A DNA stretch of 64,000 nt from NCBI RefSeq assembly GCF_012222305.1, contig NZ_CP035730.1:1488001-1552000 (forward strand), in the 5' to 3' direction. Each line of letters starts with the position of its first letter. The stretch's first letter is position 1. The notes under the pieces were generated by a model that did not search any database, was not told the origin of the DNA, and worked only from the letters and a program-made list of their open reading frames with translations. The stretch comes from Sulfolobus sp. S-194. Lineage in GTDB: Archaea > Thermoproteota > Thermoprotei_A > Sulfolobales > Sulfolobaceae. A program made the translations under genes and the position numbers. Positions 1 to 12,005 of this stretch are shown in pieces.

Positions 1-2396
1 CCGTAGTTCTTTACCACATAGTAATAAAGAACAGTAGAATATAACTCAATTCTTCCGGTAGGTGTAGCAACTGGTAAATCCCATGGCATTCTTTCGTGAT
101 TATTAAAGTATTCATCAACAGTACGGATTATTAATACTCCGTTATTTCTCAATATCTCATACATTTTCTCTACTGGCACACCAGTCTTCTTTGATAAAAA
201 TGATAGCTTAGCTTCTCTCCAAGCCTTTGCAGTGAAGCTTCCCCAAGGTGGATATCCATTATTCTGGATCAAGTATTGTTGATATTTAGGCATTTCCTCA
301 TTAATTATTTGTTTGAACACTTCTTTATCAATAGACACGGAATTTGCCATTGCGTTAATATAGTCGTCACCTTTACCAAGCATATATGCAAACATAACGA
401 ATAAGTCAAGACCGTTAGCAGTGTTAGGATAAAGTACAGGTATAGCTTGCCATCTCCCTCTTAATGTATAATCCATTGCTGGACCATCATATCTAAAAGC
501 TTCATCTCTCTCTAGGTATGACACATCTGGGAGAATCACATCAGCATATAATGTGTCTTCAGTGGGCTGAATATTTATATCAATATAAAACGTATTCTTT
601 AAAATTTCTTTATACTGATCCCACTGAAAGTTAACTGGAGTGCCTCCATATGACATTACAGCCTTTATCTTGTATGGTTGACCGTTCCATACCACTTGCC
701 CTTTAACGGCTTCATAGACTCCAGAATCGACATATAATGTGAAAGCACCAGCTGGTTTCTTCCCTTGTTGGACTAAATTTTGATTATAAACATATTGTAC
801 CGCTGGGAATCCAGTAGACCAGAAATTGGGATTATTGTACGTATAAATGATCGCAAAAATTGTAAGTAGATTACCTGGGAGGTCAAGGAGAGGGACTTTC
901 GCTAAGATTTCGGGTCTCTGAAGCAATATTCCAGGTTTTGAGGAGCCTGAGGAGATTGAGGAATTATATACCTCAATTACTTCCTTCATCCCTTCTCTAT
1001 ATTTTCCGGAGTACACCCAACCTCCTCTTACATCAATATTTCCTGTAAGAGCCATTATCATTGCTGTTGCCTTCCTAAATTGCGGTGAACTATCTCCCCA
1101 GAAACCTTTTAATCCCGTAACTATCAACATGGGTTTTGTAGTCGATATCCTATAAGCAAACTCTTGAAGCATGCTTAGAGGAACATCACAGACTTTTGAC
1201 GCATATTCTAATGTATAACTACTTACACGATCAGCTAAAAACTGAAAAACAGTCCTTATTTTTTTACCGTTTACCTCTAAGTCTGGTGCAAACAATGCTG
1301 GCCTTATTTCAGTACCATCTACAGAATACATGTTAGTATTAGTAAATGGCGGAACTTTTACTATTTGCCTTGTTATTTCGTCATATACGTAAAAGGCTTT
1401 AACAGTGCCATCTTCATAGTCCTCTTCTAGGAGTTTTACTACACCGTTTTCTTCATAAGCTAAAAAAGGAGCATTAGTATGATATCTTACAAAATATTCA
1501 TCATAATATCCGTTCTGAATTATGTAATTAATTATTGCCATAGCTAAGACTAGGTCTGTACCAGGCTTAATTGGAATCCAAAGGTTCGCCTTTGATGCAG
1601 CTTCTCCAACTCTAGGGTCTATAACTACAACATAAGCACCATTGGCTATGCCTTCACCAAATCTTACACCTCTGTTAACGAATATTCCAGCTGAGAATGC
1701 ACTAGTTCCCCAAGACACTATTAGCCTAGAATATGTCATATCATCCATTATGTCGCTCGCATGAAGATCAAAACCCCCTATTACATATCCTACAGACTGC
1801 TGGAGAGAGAACATACAACTTTGCATTGGTGTTCCATTTATATTAGGCATCTGAGTACCTAAAGTAAAGGGAATGAAGTATCTCTTATAATTAGCACATG
1901 GCATACCTCCACCAATTAGAATTACTTCCCAAGGCTTAATATCGAGCTCCCTAAACTTCTGCATAATGTAATTAATTGCCTCTTCCCATGTAGCCTCTCT
2001 AAAACTCCATGTTCCTTTTGGTCCTGTCCTTATTAATGGAGTCTTGATTCTGTCCACATTATAGGTTCTAAATATGCCGGCTCTTCCTCTGGGACAAATC
2101 TTCCCCTTATTTAACGGGGATAATGGGTTTCCATCTATCTCTATAGCCCTTATGTAAGTTCCTTTCTTTTCTACCCTTACTAGAATATCACAAGTAGATG
2201 AACAAAAGGCACAAACATTAGGTACATACGAATATTCCCATCCTGGTTGTGGAGTCTCATAATCTACTGGTGGAGCTAACAAGTTAAAGTTGAACTTACT
2301 TGCAGCATAAGCGGCACCACTACCTACAGCTGCTAAGGCCGATGCCTTTAAGAAGTCTCTCCTGGTTAAGCGGATTGATTTGTAATCTTGTGTCAT
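1..2396 (-). CDS. sreA: Molybdopterin oxidoreductase, sulfur reductase catalytic subunit SreA-like (3' end outside window)
   Basis: The 798 visible codons encode a catalytic subunit of the polysulfide/thiosulfate/sulfur reductase type. A twin-arginine signal (TRRDFLKA, residues 11-18) directs export in folded form. An N-terminal [4Fe-4S] site follows with C62, C65, C69 and C101. C194 in MQSCMF is a candidate Mo ligand. Near the window edge the frame reads [10 protein letters not shown], typical of the C-terminal molybdopterin domain, so the protein continues beyond base 1. The start ATG at 2396 lies about 25 bases from a TATA-like box, so the mRNA is probably leaderless. The role as sulfur reductase is inferred from family and from the hydrogenase operon next door, as known in Acidianus. 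A related oxidoreductase with another acceptor is possible. Confidence 0.8.
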   Translation of the reverse strand, partial: MTQDYKSIRLTRRDFLKASALAAVGSGAAYAASKFNFNLLAPPVDYETPQPGWEYSYVPNVCAFCSSTCDILVRVEKKGTYIRAIEIDGNPLSPLNKGKICPRGRAGIFRTYNVDRIKTPLIRTGPKGTWSFREATWEEAINYIMQKFRELDIKPWEVILIGGGMPCANYKRYFIPFTLGTQMPNINGTPMQSCMFSLQQSVGYVIGGFDLHASDIMDDMTYSRLIVSWGTSAFSAGIFVNRGVRFGEGIANGAYVVVIDPRVGEAASKANLWIPIKPGTDLVLAMAIINYIIQNGYYDEYFVRYHTNAPFLAYEENGVVKLLEEDYEDGTVKAFYVYDEITRQIVKVPPFTNTNMYSVDGTEIRPALFAPDLEVNGKKIRTVFQFLADRVSSYTLEYASKVCDVPLSMLQEFAYRISTTKPMLIVTGLKGFWGDSSPQFRKATAMIMALTGNIDVRGGWVYSGKYREGMKEVIEVYNSSISSGSSKPGILLQRPEILAKVPLLDLPGNLLTIFAIIYTYNNPNFWSTGFPAVQYVYNQNLVQQGKKPAGAFTLYVDSGVYEAVKGQVVWNGQPYKIKAVMSYGGTPVNFQWDQYKEILKNTFYIDINIQPTEDTLYADVILPDVSYLERDEAFRYDGPAMDYTLRGRWQAIPVLYPNTANGLDLFVMFAYMLGKGDDYINAMANSVSIDKEVFKQIINEEMPKYQQYLIQNNGYPPWGSFTAKAWREAKLSFLSKKTGVPVEKMYEILRNNGVLIIRTVDEYFNNHERMPWDLPVATPTGRIELYSTVLYYYVVKNY

Positions 2397-3272
2397 TATG
2401 ATGTATTATGCAATCTACTTTATATTATCCAGTTTATAATATCTAAGTTTTAACTCATTAACTCTGTTAAATAATTACTATTTTTACTATATAAAATGAT
2501 GTACTATGTATTTTTAATTTGATATGATTAAACATTATGGACCAGTAAAAATAAATAGATATATTAACTAAGTTAATAAATCAAATAGAATTTATGTAAG
2601 AATCTTAAGCTCTAAGCTGTATCTACTTATTGCACCCTATAACGATAAAAAAAGAGATTTACATTTTTTTTACTTTATCAAATCTGGGCTATATTCTTAA
2701 ATAAATATAGCCATTCTTCTCACAAAATAACATTTCTAAGAAAAAGAAAATAGTCGTATTTACCAGATTATGAATACTTACTTTGATATTTGTCCTTTAT
2801 TTTTGTTTATACGAATAGATGATAGGACAACAGCATTAATATAAAGATTATATAATCTAATACTAAATTTCTTAAAAACTATATAACCTTATAGTTCTAT
2901 GCAAAATGCTCTTCGAACCACTCAAGGAGTCTGCATCAAGCTCTTTCTGAAGTTTCACTTTCTTCTTAAGTTTTATTCGAAATCTGATCTTTTATGTAAA
3001 TCATAGAAAACCTGTCTCATGATTTAAGTTATAGAATAAGTCATTAAAAACCATCATTAGATAATTGATTTTAATTAATGCTTCTTCTTTGTCATATCAA
3101 ATATCTCCCTAATACTTCCATCTTAAGATAAAGAAAAGAGTATAAAACTAAAATTAACTTTCTTCTCTTTAATATACTTAAGAACTTTTCTGATATCCAG
3201 CTGAGTAGACTTCTTATCCATAAAAATATCTGTTTACTTTATTGATTGGTAAACCTAGGCTATGTACACAAA
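2397..3272. other. Non-coding gap between sreA-like gene and hydrogenase operon
   Basis: These 876 bases are very AT-rich and contain no convincing gene. Short minus-strand frames, for example one of 32 codons starting near 3222 (MDKKSTQLDI...), have no recognisable family and no clear ribosome site. Apart from the TATA box close to 2420, no repeat, tRNA or hairpin stands out. Confidence 0.5.
2417..2429 (-). promoter_or_regulatory. TATA-like promoter of the sreA-like gene
   Basis: Read on the minus strand this is GGATAATATAAAG, with the AT core about 25 bases upstream of the ATG at 2396. That is the spacing expected for a leaderless transcript in Sulfolobales. The assignment rests on position and composition only. 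Confidence 0.5.
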
Positions 3273-3730
3273 TTACCATGGTGAATCTTTCCGGCTTTTC
3301 ACGCATTGAATAACCTGATCAACATCCACGTTAAATCCCATTTTTTTCAAAAAATCTGAATATTCTGAAAGCAATTTCCTCATCCTTTCGATAACTTCCT
3401 CACTGATTCCTGGCCAATCTAATCTTTCCGGCTTTACAGCAATAATATAAGCTTTTTGAGGTTCCCTTCCAGATTGTTTTGCTAATGAAACTATCTGAAT
3501 AGGCGAAAGCCTATGTGCATCAGATATTTCTACTCCTTGAATCTCATCCTTATTTATCTCGAACAGTCCATATTCTTCTTCCATTAACATAGTATCCAAG
3601 AAAATGACTATATCACCTTTTTCTATGAAAGTAAGTGCATCAAATCCATTGGCTGACGCATCATAGACGCCCATGCACTCAGCAGCTACCGATCCTATTG
3701 CATCATCTCCATAAAGTCTGTTTCCAAGAC

Positions 3731-3749
<19 letters not shown>
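3273..3749 (-). CDS. hynD: Hydrogenase maturation endopeptidase (M52/HybD family)
   Basis: This protease removes the C-terminal extension of the hydrogenase large subunit after nickel insertion. The 158-aa protein begins with the family signature [13 protein letters not shown] (residues 7-19). D16, D52 (in FLDTM) and H79 (in DAHRLSP) match the three metal-sensing positions of HybD-type enzymes. It is the last gene of the hyn operon and its start overlaps the end of the preceding 144-aa gene by 19 bases, so translation is probably coupled. The partner substrate, HynL with an intact 20-residue tail, is encoded in the same operon. The family is secure. The symbol hynD is a naming choice. Confidence 0.88.
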
Positions 3750-4161
<412 letters not shown>

Positions 4162-4165
<4 letters not shown>

Positions 4166-4383
4166 GAGTTTTTACCTCTAATCTTTCTGATGAGCTCTAA
4201 AAGGTCTTTAGCTTGGTAATCCTTCAATAACTTTTCCTTATCAACTTGCTGGATAGTAGATTTAATTTCGTAGATAGACTTAAGAGATTCTCGCATTGCC
4301 GGTCTCTTAATCCCGTATATCATAGAATCTTTTAGAGCGTCAAGTTCCATTATAAACTCTATTATGGAATTCAGTCTCTTCAT
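4162..4383 (-). CDS. Small hydrogenase operon protein, 73 aa, unknown function
   Basis: This short, highly charged protein is predicted to be mostly helical, with many Lys, Glu, Ile and Leu residues and no cysteines or membrane segment. No family is recognised. It sits two bases after the hypE stop and overlaps the next gene by four bases, so it belongs to the hyn operon. Its size and helical character would suit an assembly chaperone or adaptor, which is inference from context only. Confidence 0.6.
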
Positions 4384-4385
4384 GG

Positions 4386-5402
4386 TTAACAGATCCTCGG
4401 AACTATGTCTCCTGTTGGCATTTCTAATATCTTTGCACCTCCAATCTCAGTCTTTACAATAACAAGATTCTTGTTCTCCTTATTTTTAGGTTCAATGACT
4501 TTTCCAATTACAGAGGGTTCAAAACCGAGTTTTTTAAGCTTCTCCATAATCTCATTTTCCTTTGTTGAAGGAACAGAAAGAACCGCTATTCCCTCGTTAG
4601 CTAGGACTAAAGGATCTAAACCTATAATGTCAGTAATGGATCTTACTTCTTCTGGAATAGGAATTTTTCCTTCCTCTATGATTATCATCTTTCCCGACAG
4701 CTGAGCCCATTCATTAAGTGTTGCAGCAAGTCCACCTCTAGTAGGATCTCTTGCCGCATGGATCTCTTTTCCGAATTCTTTAAACAGATCCAGCAAGCCT
4801 ATCAGAGGTCTAACATCACTCTTAATTCTAGTATCTATACCGTATTGCATTGCCGCTATAACTGTACCGTGAACGCCTATGGGTCCAGTGACTATTATTG
4901 AGTCACCATCCTCTATTTTGTCTACTATGGGATATTCTGTAATTCCTATTCCTACAGTATTTATTATTATTCCCTTCATTGACTCTGAGGGAACTACCTT
5001 AAAATCTCCGCCAACAAGAGGAATTTTTAATTCTTTTAAGAGCGACAACATATCCTCTATTATCTTATCAAGATCTGCCATAGGGAATCCTTCCCCTACT
5101 ACAATAGAGTCCAGCATTGCAATAGGCCTAGCACCCATCATTATTAGATCGTTTATTGTCCCAGATATTGACAAGGTTCCTATACTTCCACCTGGGAAAA
5201 AGTAAGGATATACTGTGTGAGAATCAGTTGCAATAACAATATTATTATTAATTACTGCTCCATCATCTGGATAGTTAATACCCACACCATCTTCGGTTCT
5301 TTTAAGTTCTAAAGGCAGCTTTGAAAATATTAACCTCTGTAGCAAAAGTTGAGTGTCTTTTCCTCCATTCCCATGGTTTAATAAAATCCTATCTTCCATC
5401 AC
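4386..5402 (-). CDS. hypE: Hydrogenase expression/formation protein HypE
   Basis: HypE dehydrates the carbamoyl group placed on its C-terminal cysteine to thiocyanate, the source of the CN ligands of the NiFe site. The 338-aa protein has the PurM-like N-terminal region ([11 protein letters not shown] near residue 7, DGAVI near residue 47, VGGDF near 133) and ends in the diagnostic PRIC, so the acceptor cysteine is the last residue. Length is normal for the family. Its start overlaps the hypC stop by 14 bases. HypF, which supplies the carbamoyl group, is not encoded in this window. Confidence 0.96.
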   Translation of the reverse strand: MMEDRILLNHGNGGKDTQLLLQRLIFSKLPLELKRTEDGVGINYPDDGAVINNNIVIATDSHTVYPYFFPGGSIGTLSISGTINDLIMMGARPIAMLDSIVVGEGFPMADLDKIIEDMLSLLKELKIPLVGGDFKVVPSESMKGIIINTVGIGITEYPIVDKIEDGDSIIVTGPIGVHGTVIAAMQYGIDTRIKSDVRPLIGLLDLFKEFGKEIHAARDPTRGGLAATLNEWAQLSGKMIIIEEGKIPIPEEVRSITDIIGLDPLVLANEGIAVLSVPSTKENEIMEKLKKLGFEPSVIGKVIEPKNKENKNLVIVKTEIGGAKILEMPTGDIVPRIC

Positions 5403-5709
5403 CTTGCACCCCTAAATCTTCAAGAATACCTTTCATACTCTCCAGATAACTTTTTACAGCTTCTTCAGGATCTTCTCCTAATAACTGGGCTGTCTCTCTG
5501 ATCTGATCTGAGATGAACTTAATGTTTTCCCAAACTTCTTCTTTTCTGAGCTTTGCTATTATAACCCCAGCATGAACCATTACATAGTCTCCTATTTTTA
5601 CATCATCAACTCCTATCGCTACCTTTTTCAATGTATTTTGACCTAAATCTACCGTTGCTATAACATCAGAATCTATTGAAACAACTTTAGCCGGAACTGC
5701 CCAACACAT
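5389..5709 (-). CDS. hypC: Hydrogenase assembly chaperone HypC
   Basis: HypC, together with HypD, carries the Fe(CN)2CO unit to the large subunit. The 106-aa protein starts [10 protein letters not shown]. Cys2, exposed once Met1 is removed, is the functional residue of the HypC/HybG family. The rest is the small beta-barrel ([14 protein letters not shown]) followed by a helical tail that is slightly longer than usual. It is separated from hypD by one base and overlaps hypE by 14 bases, giving the order hypD-hypC-hypE. Confidence 0.95.
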   Translation of the reverse strand: MCWAVPAKVVSIDSDVIATVDLGQNTLKKVAIGVDDVKIGDYVMVHAGVIIAKLRKEEVWENIKFISDQIRETAQLLGEDPEEAVKSYLESMKGILEDLGVQGDGR

Positions 5710-5710
5710 A

Positions 5711-6898
5711 TCACTTCACCTCTGAAACTGCATCCTTTATTCTCTCATACGATCCGAATCTAGCCCAAACAGCACAGGCTCCTTCCATGGAAACCATACA
5801 TGGCCCCCAAGGCCTTGCTGGTGTACAAGCTTTCATAAATAAAGGACAATCTGTGGGATAAGCCAGACCAAGTGTTACTTCATTACATTTACATCCTGGA
5901 GGTAAGTCGTAATCCCACGGTCTCTCTTTTATCCCTAGCTGTGTTTTTGCATCATACTTTTTGAACTTTTCAGACAACGTTAAACCACTTTTTGGTATGT
6001 TTCCTATTCCTCTCCAGATTGTATCCACTACATTAAATGCAACCTTTATGTTCTCTAATGCAAAAATGTTGCCCTTATAAGTGGCTACTCTCTTATATTC
6101 TAAATTTGTAAACTCAGCCTTACCTATGTACAAATTATTTAAAATCACTAAAACTCCCGTCAAGATATCAATTGGTTCAAAGCCAGCTACTACAGCAGGA
6201 ATACCATATTTTTTAGGGAAGAAGTCCCAGCTAATTGCACCTATTATTGTTGATACATGACCAGGACCGATAACTCCAGATACTGGAGGCCTTTTAGCTT
6301 CTTTATGAAGCTGAACTGCATATTCAGCTGCAGGAGCTGTAAGCTTCAGTGAAGAATAAAACATTAAATTCGCTGGGACTTTCTCCTTAGTAAATAGTAC
6401 AGCGTAGCTGGGAGCCGTAGTCTCAAAACCAATACCAAAAAATACGGAGGATTTACCATCTTTTTTTGCCTCTTCGATTGCGTCAGCAAAGCTATAAACT
6501 ATTCTAACGTCAGCACCAGATGCTTTTGCCGCAGCTAGGCTTCCTATTTCCCCACTCTTGTAGTGTTTAACTGTGGGTAGTTTGAAAACATCACCAAAAG
6601 TATATATCCTATACCCTTCCATTGCAAGTTTTATAACGTTCTCGATATCACTTGAAGGAGTAACACAAACAGGACAGCCAGGACCGGGAATAAGTTCTAC
6701 TTCGGATGGCATAAGTGCACGAAGACCATAATGTGTAGTTGTCCACTCATGTGAGCCACAGAAATTCATAATTTTTATTTTATCTAGGCCAAGTTTCTTG
6801 GCTACTTTAGGAGCTAACTTACTTATCTCTTCGGATATTTTGCTTGCGAGAACTGGATTTTCCCTAAATAAAATTTCGATCTGTTTAGGTAGATCCAT
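5711..6898 (-). CDS. hypD: Hydrogenase formation protein HypD
   Basis: HypD is the [4Fe-4S] scaffold that, with HypC, assembles the Fe(CN)2CO centre. The 395-aa length is close to the family norm. Visible signatures are NFCGSHEWT (C47), [10 protein letters not shown] (C75, C78), the GIGFETTAP segment, GPGHVS, and a Cys-rich C-terminus ([20 protein letters not shown]) that holds the iron-sulfur ligands. The start overlaps the end of the preceding 224-aa gene by 14 bases. Together with HypC and HypE this gives the late half of the ligand pathway. HypA, HypB and HypF must lie elsewhere. Confidence 0.97.
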   Translation of the reverse strand: MDLPKQIEILFRENPVLASKISEEISKLAPKVAKKLGLDKIKIMNFCGSHEWTTTHYGLRALMPSEVELIPGPGCPVCVTPSSDIENVIKLAMEGYRIYTFGDVFKLPTVKHYKSGEIGSLAAAKASGADVRIVYSFADAIEEAKKDGKSSVFFGIGFETTAPSYAVLFTKEKVPANLMFYSSLKLTAPAAEYAVQLHKEAKRPPVSGVIGPGHVSTIIGAISWDFFPKKYGIPAVVAGFEPIDILTGVLVILNNLYIGKAEFTNLEYKRVATYKGNIFALENIKVAFNVVDTIWRGIGNIPKSGLTLSEKFKKYDAKTQLGIKERPWDYDLPPGCKCNEVTLGLAYPTDCPLFMKACTPARPWGPCMVSMEGACAVWARFGSYERIKDAVSEVK

Positions 6899-7559
6899 TT
6901 AAATCCCCTTTTTCTGTTTTTATAATATTTTTATTATTTATTTGATTTTGAGATTTAAAAAGATTAATTACAAAGGAATTTAAAAAAGAATTTAAAAAAT
7001 CAGAGATCTCGTCCATTTTAGCCTTTAACATCTGTATTTGCGTTACCACTTCCTCATAATTTCCTCTCACATAAAAGTTTATCATATATCTTTTGAGCTC
7101 ATCGTTTATCCTTGTTAATGAAATCTGTTCATATTTCTTTGAGCCAATTGGATTCCTGGATATTATAAACCCTCTTATATCCCAATCTCCAGATCTGACG
7201 AATTCAACCTCAAGGACTTTTTCGAAGCTTACTGATAATTCTGCATAGTCTACAGTATCTATCCCACTTTCTCTTAATGCCCTAACTAATTCACCAGAGG
7301 CTAATTGAAAATTGCCGAAATCGTTCGAAACAACTGTAAACGTTCTAGGCTGATAGAATATTTGACTATAATTTTTCTTTGCAAACGATCCTTCGCCGTC
7401 TACGGGAATATAAGCATATCCAGACATTCCACTAATTTTTATCTCTGCAACAGAGTAACCCAGTCCTACTAATCTTCCCGCAAATACATAAAGATCTGGA
7501 TCACTAAATGTTCTAATTGTAAAGATTGCTGTGAACCCAGAAGCTGATATCTCACTCAT
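6885..7559 (-). CDS. Hydrogenase operon protein of unknown function, 224 aa
   Basis: No family is recognised. The protein is soluble-looking and contains only scattered motifs: an N-terminal beta-rich region (residues 1-60), a middle region with a long run of charged beta strands, and a C-terminal helix-rich tail (residues about 160-200) that could form a coiled coil. It ends in an Asn/Lys-rich stretch. It overlaps the Rieske gene by eight bases upstream and hypD by 14 bases downstream, so it is co-translated with them. The position between an electron-transfer protein and the maturation genes suggests an accessory or assembly function specific to this hydrogenase type. Confidence 0.7.
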   Translation of the reverse strand: MSEISASGFTAIFTIRTFSDPDLYVFAGRLVGLGYSVAEIKISGMSGYAYIPVDGEGSFAKKNYSQIFYQPRTFTVVSNDFGNFQLASGELVRALRESGIDTVDYAELSVSFEKVLEVEFVRSGDWDIRGFIISRNPIGSKKYEQISLTRINDELKRYMINFYVRGNYEEVVTQIQMLKAKMDEISDFLNSFLNSFVINLFKSQNQINNKNIIKTEKGDLNGST

Positions 7560-7875
7560 GAATTATTACCTCATCGCCTTTAACTTCCACGATATACGTT
7601 CTTAGATTTTCTTTTGCAGGACCATCCACTACTTTGCCAGATTTTACATCAAAGACAGAACCGTGCCACGGACATACAATCTTCCCATCTTCTGTTAGAA
7701 ATCCGTCCTCTAGGTCTAAGTGATTATGTGTACAGAAAGCATCAAGTGCATAAAAATTATCCTTAAAATTTACAATTAAAACTGCTTTTCTCTCCCATGG
7801 TTTCCCATCTGGAAAGTAAAACTCTACCATAGAATCCTTAGGTATTTCACTTTTTTTAATTATTAGCTCAGTCAT
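7552..7875 (-). CDS. Rieske-type [2Fe-2S] ferredoxin
   Basis: A 107-aa soluble Rieske protein. The cluster ligands are visible as C48-T-H50 and C68-P-W-H71 within a standard Rieske fold ([27 protein letters not shown]). The disulfide cysteines of respiratory Rieske proteins are absent, which places it with dioxygenase-type Rieske ferredoxins. There is no signal peptide, so it acts in the cytoplasm. It overlaps the hynL stop by four bases. It may serve as electron carrier or as a factor in maturation of the oxygen-exposed hydrogenase. The role is inferred. Confidence 0.9.
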   Translation of the reverse strand: MTELIIKKSEIPKDSMVEFYFPDGKPWERKAVLIVNFKDNFYALDAFCTHNHLDLEDGFLTEDGKIVCPWHGSVFDVKSGKVVDGPAKENLRTYIVEVKGDEVIIHE

Positions 7876-9770
7876 GTGTTACACACCGGAGTTATAACAT
7901 GCTTTAACTCCTTTCCAGTTCCTTTAATTTCGAAATGAGCAGCACAGACAAGACAGGGATCAAAGCTTCTGATAGCCCTAAGAAAATCATATCCTATCCA
8001 CTGCGATGGGGGAACTTCTTCCATAATTTTAGTGTTTATTACGGAAAGCTCAAAAGCACCTATTGCTTTTCCATTGTTACACCATGGCCCTTTACAGTTA
8101 TTATCTCTAGGTGAGACATTTTGCGTGGTCGGTGCTTGATATTGATAATTGGCTATTGAATAGTTCTGTACTACCATCCAATGTCTTACTGTTCCTCTTG
8201 GCACTTCGTACATACCCACACCGAGAGAGAAAGACGGCTGCTTCCAAGGTCTTGAAGTCTTTGGACTTGTTTGATTCTTCATAAAGAGTTCAAGCCCGTA
8301 TTCAAGGTTATCCCAACCAGCAAATATAGCAGCCGCCATATCGACAGCCCTTCCCAATATTCTACTCAAGGTAGTTGAGTAATCGGGGACCTCCCACTCA
8401 ACTGTCCACTTCTGCATAGAGCCAGGTGCTTGAGAACTTAACCACGCTGGAACCTCGTTAATTGTTGGAAGCTCAATGTAGATTTTACCGTTCTTCACTA
8501 TTGGACTGTTAGGATGAAAATGTGACACTGCGTGCAATCTAGCCCATGGGCCCGTTTCATAGGACCACATTGTTCCATCCTTCCATACAAGCCTAGGCTC
8601 CGCATCCCAACTGTACTTTTCCATGAAGTTAGGTGCTACTGGGTTTGGTATAGTGGTCTTATTCCATAAGTGATACATATAGTAAGGTGTTCCATCTGGT
8701 GCAGTAAGTCCCCAAGCTAGCTTATTACCCACAGGGTCTGTTTCAGTTAACGGTGAAGTTGTCTTTGCCCAGTCCGAGTAGAATGACGAGTTAACAAACT
8801 CTAGCGAGGATACATTAATATCAATAAAGCTCTTACTGAGAAGTTCTCCGTTTCTTACCATTGTAGGCCTAAATACTGTTTGTGGGCCTTCAGAAGCTTC
8901 CTGAATGATTGAATCTATATTCTGATATATTGTGGTATAGTTGTCACCAAGATTAGAGTAAAGTTCTGGACTCTCGTATCCATAACCAGTGATATATGTA
9001 GGTTTTTCAAAAGTAAGTCCTTGTTTTTCATAGTCACAATTATCAATTAAGAAGTTTGCTAAGTCCATCCATGCTGCAATAACTAATTTAGTCCATGCAG
9101 TAAGTATCGTCAATCTATACATATATTGTAAAAATATTGATTCTCCGACAGACAAATCAGTTCCTATTCCGCCTGGTATGAGCATTGGTGGATGAGAGTG
9201 TCTTCCATATATAAGCACACCAGCTTCTCTTGCAAGTATTTGTGCCTTAACTGCGTGAATCCATAACCATCCAGTGAAGGGATTAAGAGCTGCCATTATA
9301 TCTGCAATTGTACTGAACCCATGAATATCTGTATATTCAGCCTTAGTCTGCTTAGCTGCTTGCCAGCATGATGAATAGTAGTTCTGAAAAACTTGGGCTG
9401 AGAAATCTGGTCCTTCTAAGACGTTTAAGATTATGCTATGATCGTAGATTGTATCAGTCATTACGTATGCCATATTCCTCAAAACAACACCTAAGGGATA
9501 AGGCACTGCTCCAAGAGCCATGTCATTTGCTCTAGTAGACCCGTTAGCATGAGCAGCCCCACAAACGCCACAAGACCTTGAAGTTATGTGTATAGCATCA
9601 GGTGGTTGTCTTCCCCTTAAGAATACTTCAAATCCCCTAAACATAGTTACGTAAGTCCAAGCTTGGTCACTTACTACTTGTCTTGTATTTGGATCAACAT
9701 ATGCGGTTAAGCCTAAATGACCAGCTACCCTAGTTATGGGATCTATAACCATTTTTATAGGAGAGGACAT
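7872..9770 (-). CDS. hynL: NiFe hydrogenase large subunit HynL
   Basis: The catalytic subunit that binds the NiFe centre and splits or forms H2. The start chosen is the ATG at 9770, preceded four bases away by the strong ribosome site GGTGAT (9780-9775). An in-frame GTG at 9779 and ATG at 9776 lie within that site. Counting from the chosen start, the proximal motif [10 protein letters not shown] gives C67 and C70, and the distal motif DPCLVCAAH gives C606 and C609. A 20-residue tail follows the final His and should be removed by the maturation protease at the end of the operon. The long, divergent middle region and the gene set fit group 1g membrane hydrogenases of Crenarchaeota. Confidence 0.95.
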   Translation of the reverse strand: MSSPIKMVIDPITRVAGHLGLTAYVDPNTRQVVSDQAWTYVTMFRGFEVFLRGRQPPDAIHITSRSCGVCGAAHANGSTRANDMALGAVPYPLGVVLRNMAYVMTDTIYDHSIILNVLEGPDFSAQVFQNYYSSCWQAAKQTKAEYTDIHGFSTIADIMAALNPFTGWLWIHAVKAQILAREAGVLIYGRHSHPPMLIPGGIGTDLSVGESIFLQYMYRLTILTAWTKLVIAAWMDLANFLIDNCDYEKQGLTFEKPTYITGYGYESPELYSNLGDNYTTIYQNIDSIIQEASEGPQTVFRPTMVRNGELLSKSFIDINVSSLEFVNSSFYSDWAKTTSPLTETDPVGNKLAWGLTAPDGTPYYMYHLWNKTTIPNPVAPNFMEKYSWDAEPRLVWKDGTMWSYETGPWARLHAVSHFHPNSPIVKNGKIYIELPTINEVPAWLSSQAPGSMQKWTVEWEVPDYSTTLSRILGRAVDMAAAIFAGWDNLEYGLELFMKNQTSPKTSRPWKQPSFSLGVGMYEVPRGTVRHWMVVQNYSIANYQYQAPTTQNVSPRDNNCKGPWCNNGKAIGAFELSVINTKIMEEVPPSQWIGYDFLRAIRSFDPCLVCAAHFEIKGTGKELKHVITPVCNT

Positions 9771-9829
9771 ATACATCACCTTTTAAATTAAGTTTAAATC
9801 GAATATAGAAAAAGAAAAATATACATACC

Positions 9830-11188
9830 TTACACCTTTTTAATTCTATCTGCCAAAAGATCCACTATATGCTTTACTTGGGTGTTAGCATGATAGTAGT
9901 TAACTGCAAAGCTTATGCTTTCAATACATACTGGACATCCAGTTAGTACTTCAGATGCTTTAACCTTGTTGATCTCATCTACCTTTAGCTTTCCCGCATT
10001 TATTAAAGGTACAATAGTTGAATCCAAGAATTTCTTTGACTTATCATCAATCGTTATGCCTACAAGCTTAGCCATCTCCTCGATCATCGTAGGCAATCCA
10101 CATCCACCACCTCCTCTACTACAACAAATACTATTCACACCATGACTAGGTAACTCCTTAAAGTTCTTAGATAGAGCTTTCATTAATACTCTTGGTGCTT
10201 CAAATACTCCACCTCTTCTTCCTAACTGACAAGGATCATGCCATGTGATTGCCTCCTCCACTGATTCAATTGTAAATCTTTTCATTTCGTACCACTTAGC
10301 TAAGAGCTCCGTTACATGTACTACCTCGTATTTCGGTTTTATTTCGAACACCTCGTGCATAGTGTATCTAAGGGCTGGATACTCAAATCCTCCAGAAGTA
10401 AGCATAACATATTTTGGAGACATATCAGTGAAGTAATCTAAAATCCTTTTCATTACTTCTGCAGCACCTTCCTTATCTCCAAGGATTAGCCCCAGTGGCG
10501 GTCTTATACCTAGTGGTTTTGACATGAAAGTCCAATCTACTTTAAGTGTATCTAATATCTTAGCCACTTTCATTAGCACGTCAGGGTATACTAGAGCTTC
10601 ATAAATACTTGCATAGAACAAGACTTCACTAGACTTCTTATCTAATGGTATATCTTTTCCTAATTGAGATTTCATCTTACTTATGAGCCCTTCCCATGCA
10701 TCCCTAAAGGCTTTTACTTCCCAGTACTTTCCAGAGACCTCAAGTTGTTCTATTTCTTTGTAAATTGAGGGAACTAATCCAGCCTTAAAAGCCACTTGTC
10801 TTAGAAGATCAACAAGTGCTCCGCTGTCTATCCCCATAGGACAAACAAACATACAAGCTCCACAATTTGTACAGTGCCAAACATAATCCACCATTGTTTC
10901 TACTTCCTCAAGTTTTAGATATTTTTTACTTCCTCCTATTGCCCTACCTATTGTCCTTCCCCACACCGTAAATCTGAACCTATAAAGTTGTCTAGCGACC
11001 TCTGCTTTGTTAACTGGAGAGTACTTAAGAGATGTAGATGTGAAAGGACAAGCTGCTTCACAAGCTTTACAATTTACACATGATTGGAGATAGTAAAGTA
11101 TTGTTGAATCAATCTGGTTATAGAATACATCATCTATGGCCTTCTTCAGAGCTTCCATATTAATTTGTTCAGTTATTACTTGGGTCAT
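9830..11188 (-). CDS. isp2: Hydrogenase-associated HdrD-like iron-sulfur protein Isp2
   Basis: Isp2 is thought to pass electrons from the hydrogenase via Isp1 to the quinone pool or a terminal reductase. The 452-aa protein carries two ferredoxin motifs near the N-terminus (C37, C40, C43, C47 and C107, C110, C113, C117), then two cysteine-rich CCG domains ([11 protein letters not shown] ... [10 protein letters not shown], and GCPVCIES). This is the architecture of heterodisulfide reductase subunit D. It abuts isp1 directly. The gap of 59 bases to hynL is the largest within the operon. It has no membrane helices and should act on the cytoplasmic face. Confidence 0.9.
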   Translation of the reverse strand: MTQVITEQINMEALKKAIDDVFYNQIDSTILYYLQSCVNCKACEAACPFTSTSLKYSPVNKAEVARQLYRFRFTVWGRTIGRAIGGSKKYLKLEEVETMVDYVWHCTNCGACMFVCPMGIDSGALVDLLRQVAFKAGLVPSIYKEIEQLEVSGKYWEVKAFRDAWEGLISKMKSQLGKDIPLDKKSSEVLFYASIYEALVYPDVLMKVAKILDTLKVDWTFMSKPLGIRPPLGLILGDKEGAAEVMKRILDYFTDMSPKYVMLTSGGFEYPALRYTMHEVFEIKPKYEVVHVTELLAKWYEMKRFTIESVEEAITWHDPCQLGRRGGVFEAPRVLMKALSKNFKELPSHGVNSICCSRGGGGCGLPTMIEEMAKLVGITIDDKSKKFLDSTIVPLINAGKLKVDEINKVKASEVLTGCPVCIESISFAVNYYHANTQVKHIVDLLADRIKKV

Positions 11189-12004
11189 TTATTTCATCCC
11201 TCTCCTCATAATCATAAAGTACCATTCTCTTATTTTACCTAGGTAAAACTCAAACATATGAAAACCTCTAGTAAAGGGCAAAGTCACTATTATAATTTCA
11301 GCAATCAGAATGTGTGCTCCTAATAAGTTATCATACCAGAACACATTATTGGGAATATGGGAGGTGGCTAAGAAGCCTAGAACTACGTCTATGAAAAGAA
11401 GCACAAAGAACCACCAGTCTCCAGCCCTTATACTGAGTCGCTCCACTACTACCGAAAATTTATGAGCTAAATATATTGCTAAAAATATTAGTAGTAGATA
11501 TGTTAAGTATTGCCCATTAAGTATTATTGTTAAAGGTCCCCAAATATCATGAACGAATGGATATGGTGTAGAGGTATAGGGATTAGATCCTCTAAAGAAT
11601 GCTAACTGCCCATCAGCTGAGCTCTCTGGTAATGCTAGAGGGAACAATATTTTGTAAGGAGGAATATAATAAGCCCAAAAGATCATATGTTGTGCAAGTA
11701 AAAATATGATAAGTACAAGGACTATATGCATAAGAAGACCTGCAGCCGTCGTAGCTGGTTTTCTTTTTATCCCTACTCTGCTAGAATTGGCAAAAGTATT
11801 AAATAACTCTATAATTTTTTCTCCTTGAGATATGCCTCTTACTTGGGTACCATAAACAATAAATGGTTTATTATAAGTTGCAAAATATCTTGTTACGCGA
11901 TAAGATGCACCAGCAAAGAAAATAAATATTGTTGGTATAAACAAGTCTAACGCTAATGGATATAGATTTAGCCCCACAGGATATGGACCAAATGGTATCT
12001 GCAT
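11189..12004 (-). CDS. isp1: Hydrogenase membrane subunit Isp1 (cytochrome b-type)
   Basis: An integral membrane protein with about five hydrophobic helices (for example [62 protein letters not shown]). It resembles the NarI/HdrE-type cytochrome b subunits that anchor Isp-linked hydrogenases and take electrons across the membrane. Histidines occur near helix ends ([21 protein letters not shown]) and may ligate heme. The start at 12004 follows the hynS stop by one base. An upstream in-frame ATG at 12052 would add 16 Arg-rich residues lying inside hynS and is less likely. The final residues are basic. Confidence 0.85.
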   Translation of the reverse strand: MQIPFGPYPVGLNLYPLALDLFIPTIFIFFAGASYRVTRYFATYNKPFIVYGTQVRGISQGEKIIELFNTFANSSRVGIKRKPATTAAGLLMHIVLVLIIFLLAQHMIFWAYYIPPYKILFPLALPESSADGQLAFFRGSNPYTSTPYPFVHDIWGPLTIILNGQYLTYLLLIFLAIYLAHKFSVVVERLSIRAGDWWFFVLLFIDVVLGFLATSHIPNNVFWYDNLLGAHILIAEIIIVTLPFTRGFHMFEFYLGKIREWYFMIMRRGMK

Positions 12005-12005
12005 G

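Noticed and set aside
2880-3240. Possible decayed gene in the sreA-hyn gap
   Set aside because: Short minus-strand frames show no continuing protein similarity when joined across frames.
4405-5205. Open frames antisense to hypE
   Set aside because: They mirror the codon pattern of a strongly recognised HypE and have no family motifs or ribosome sites.
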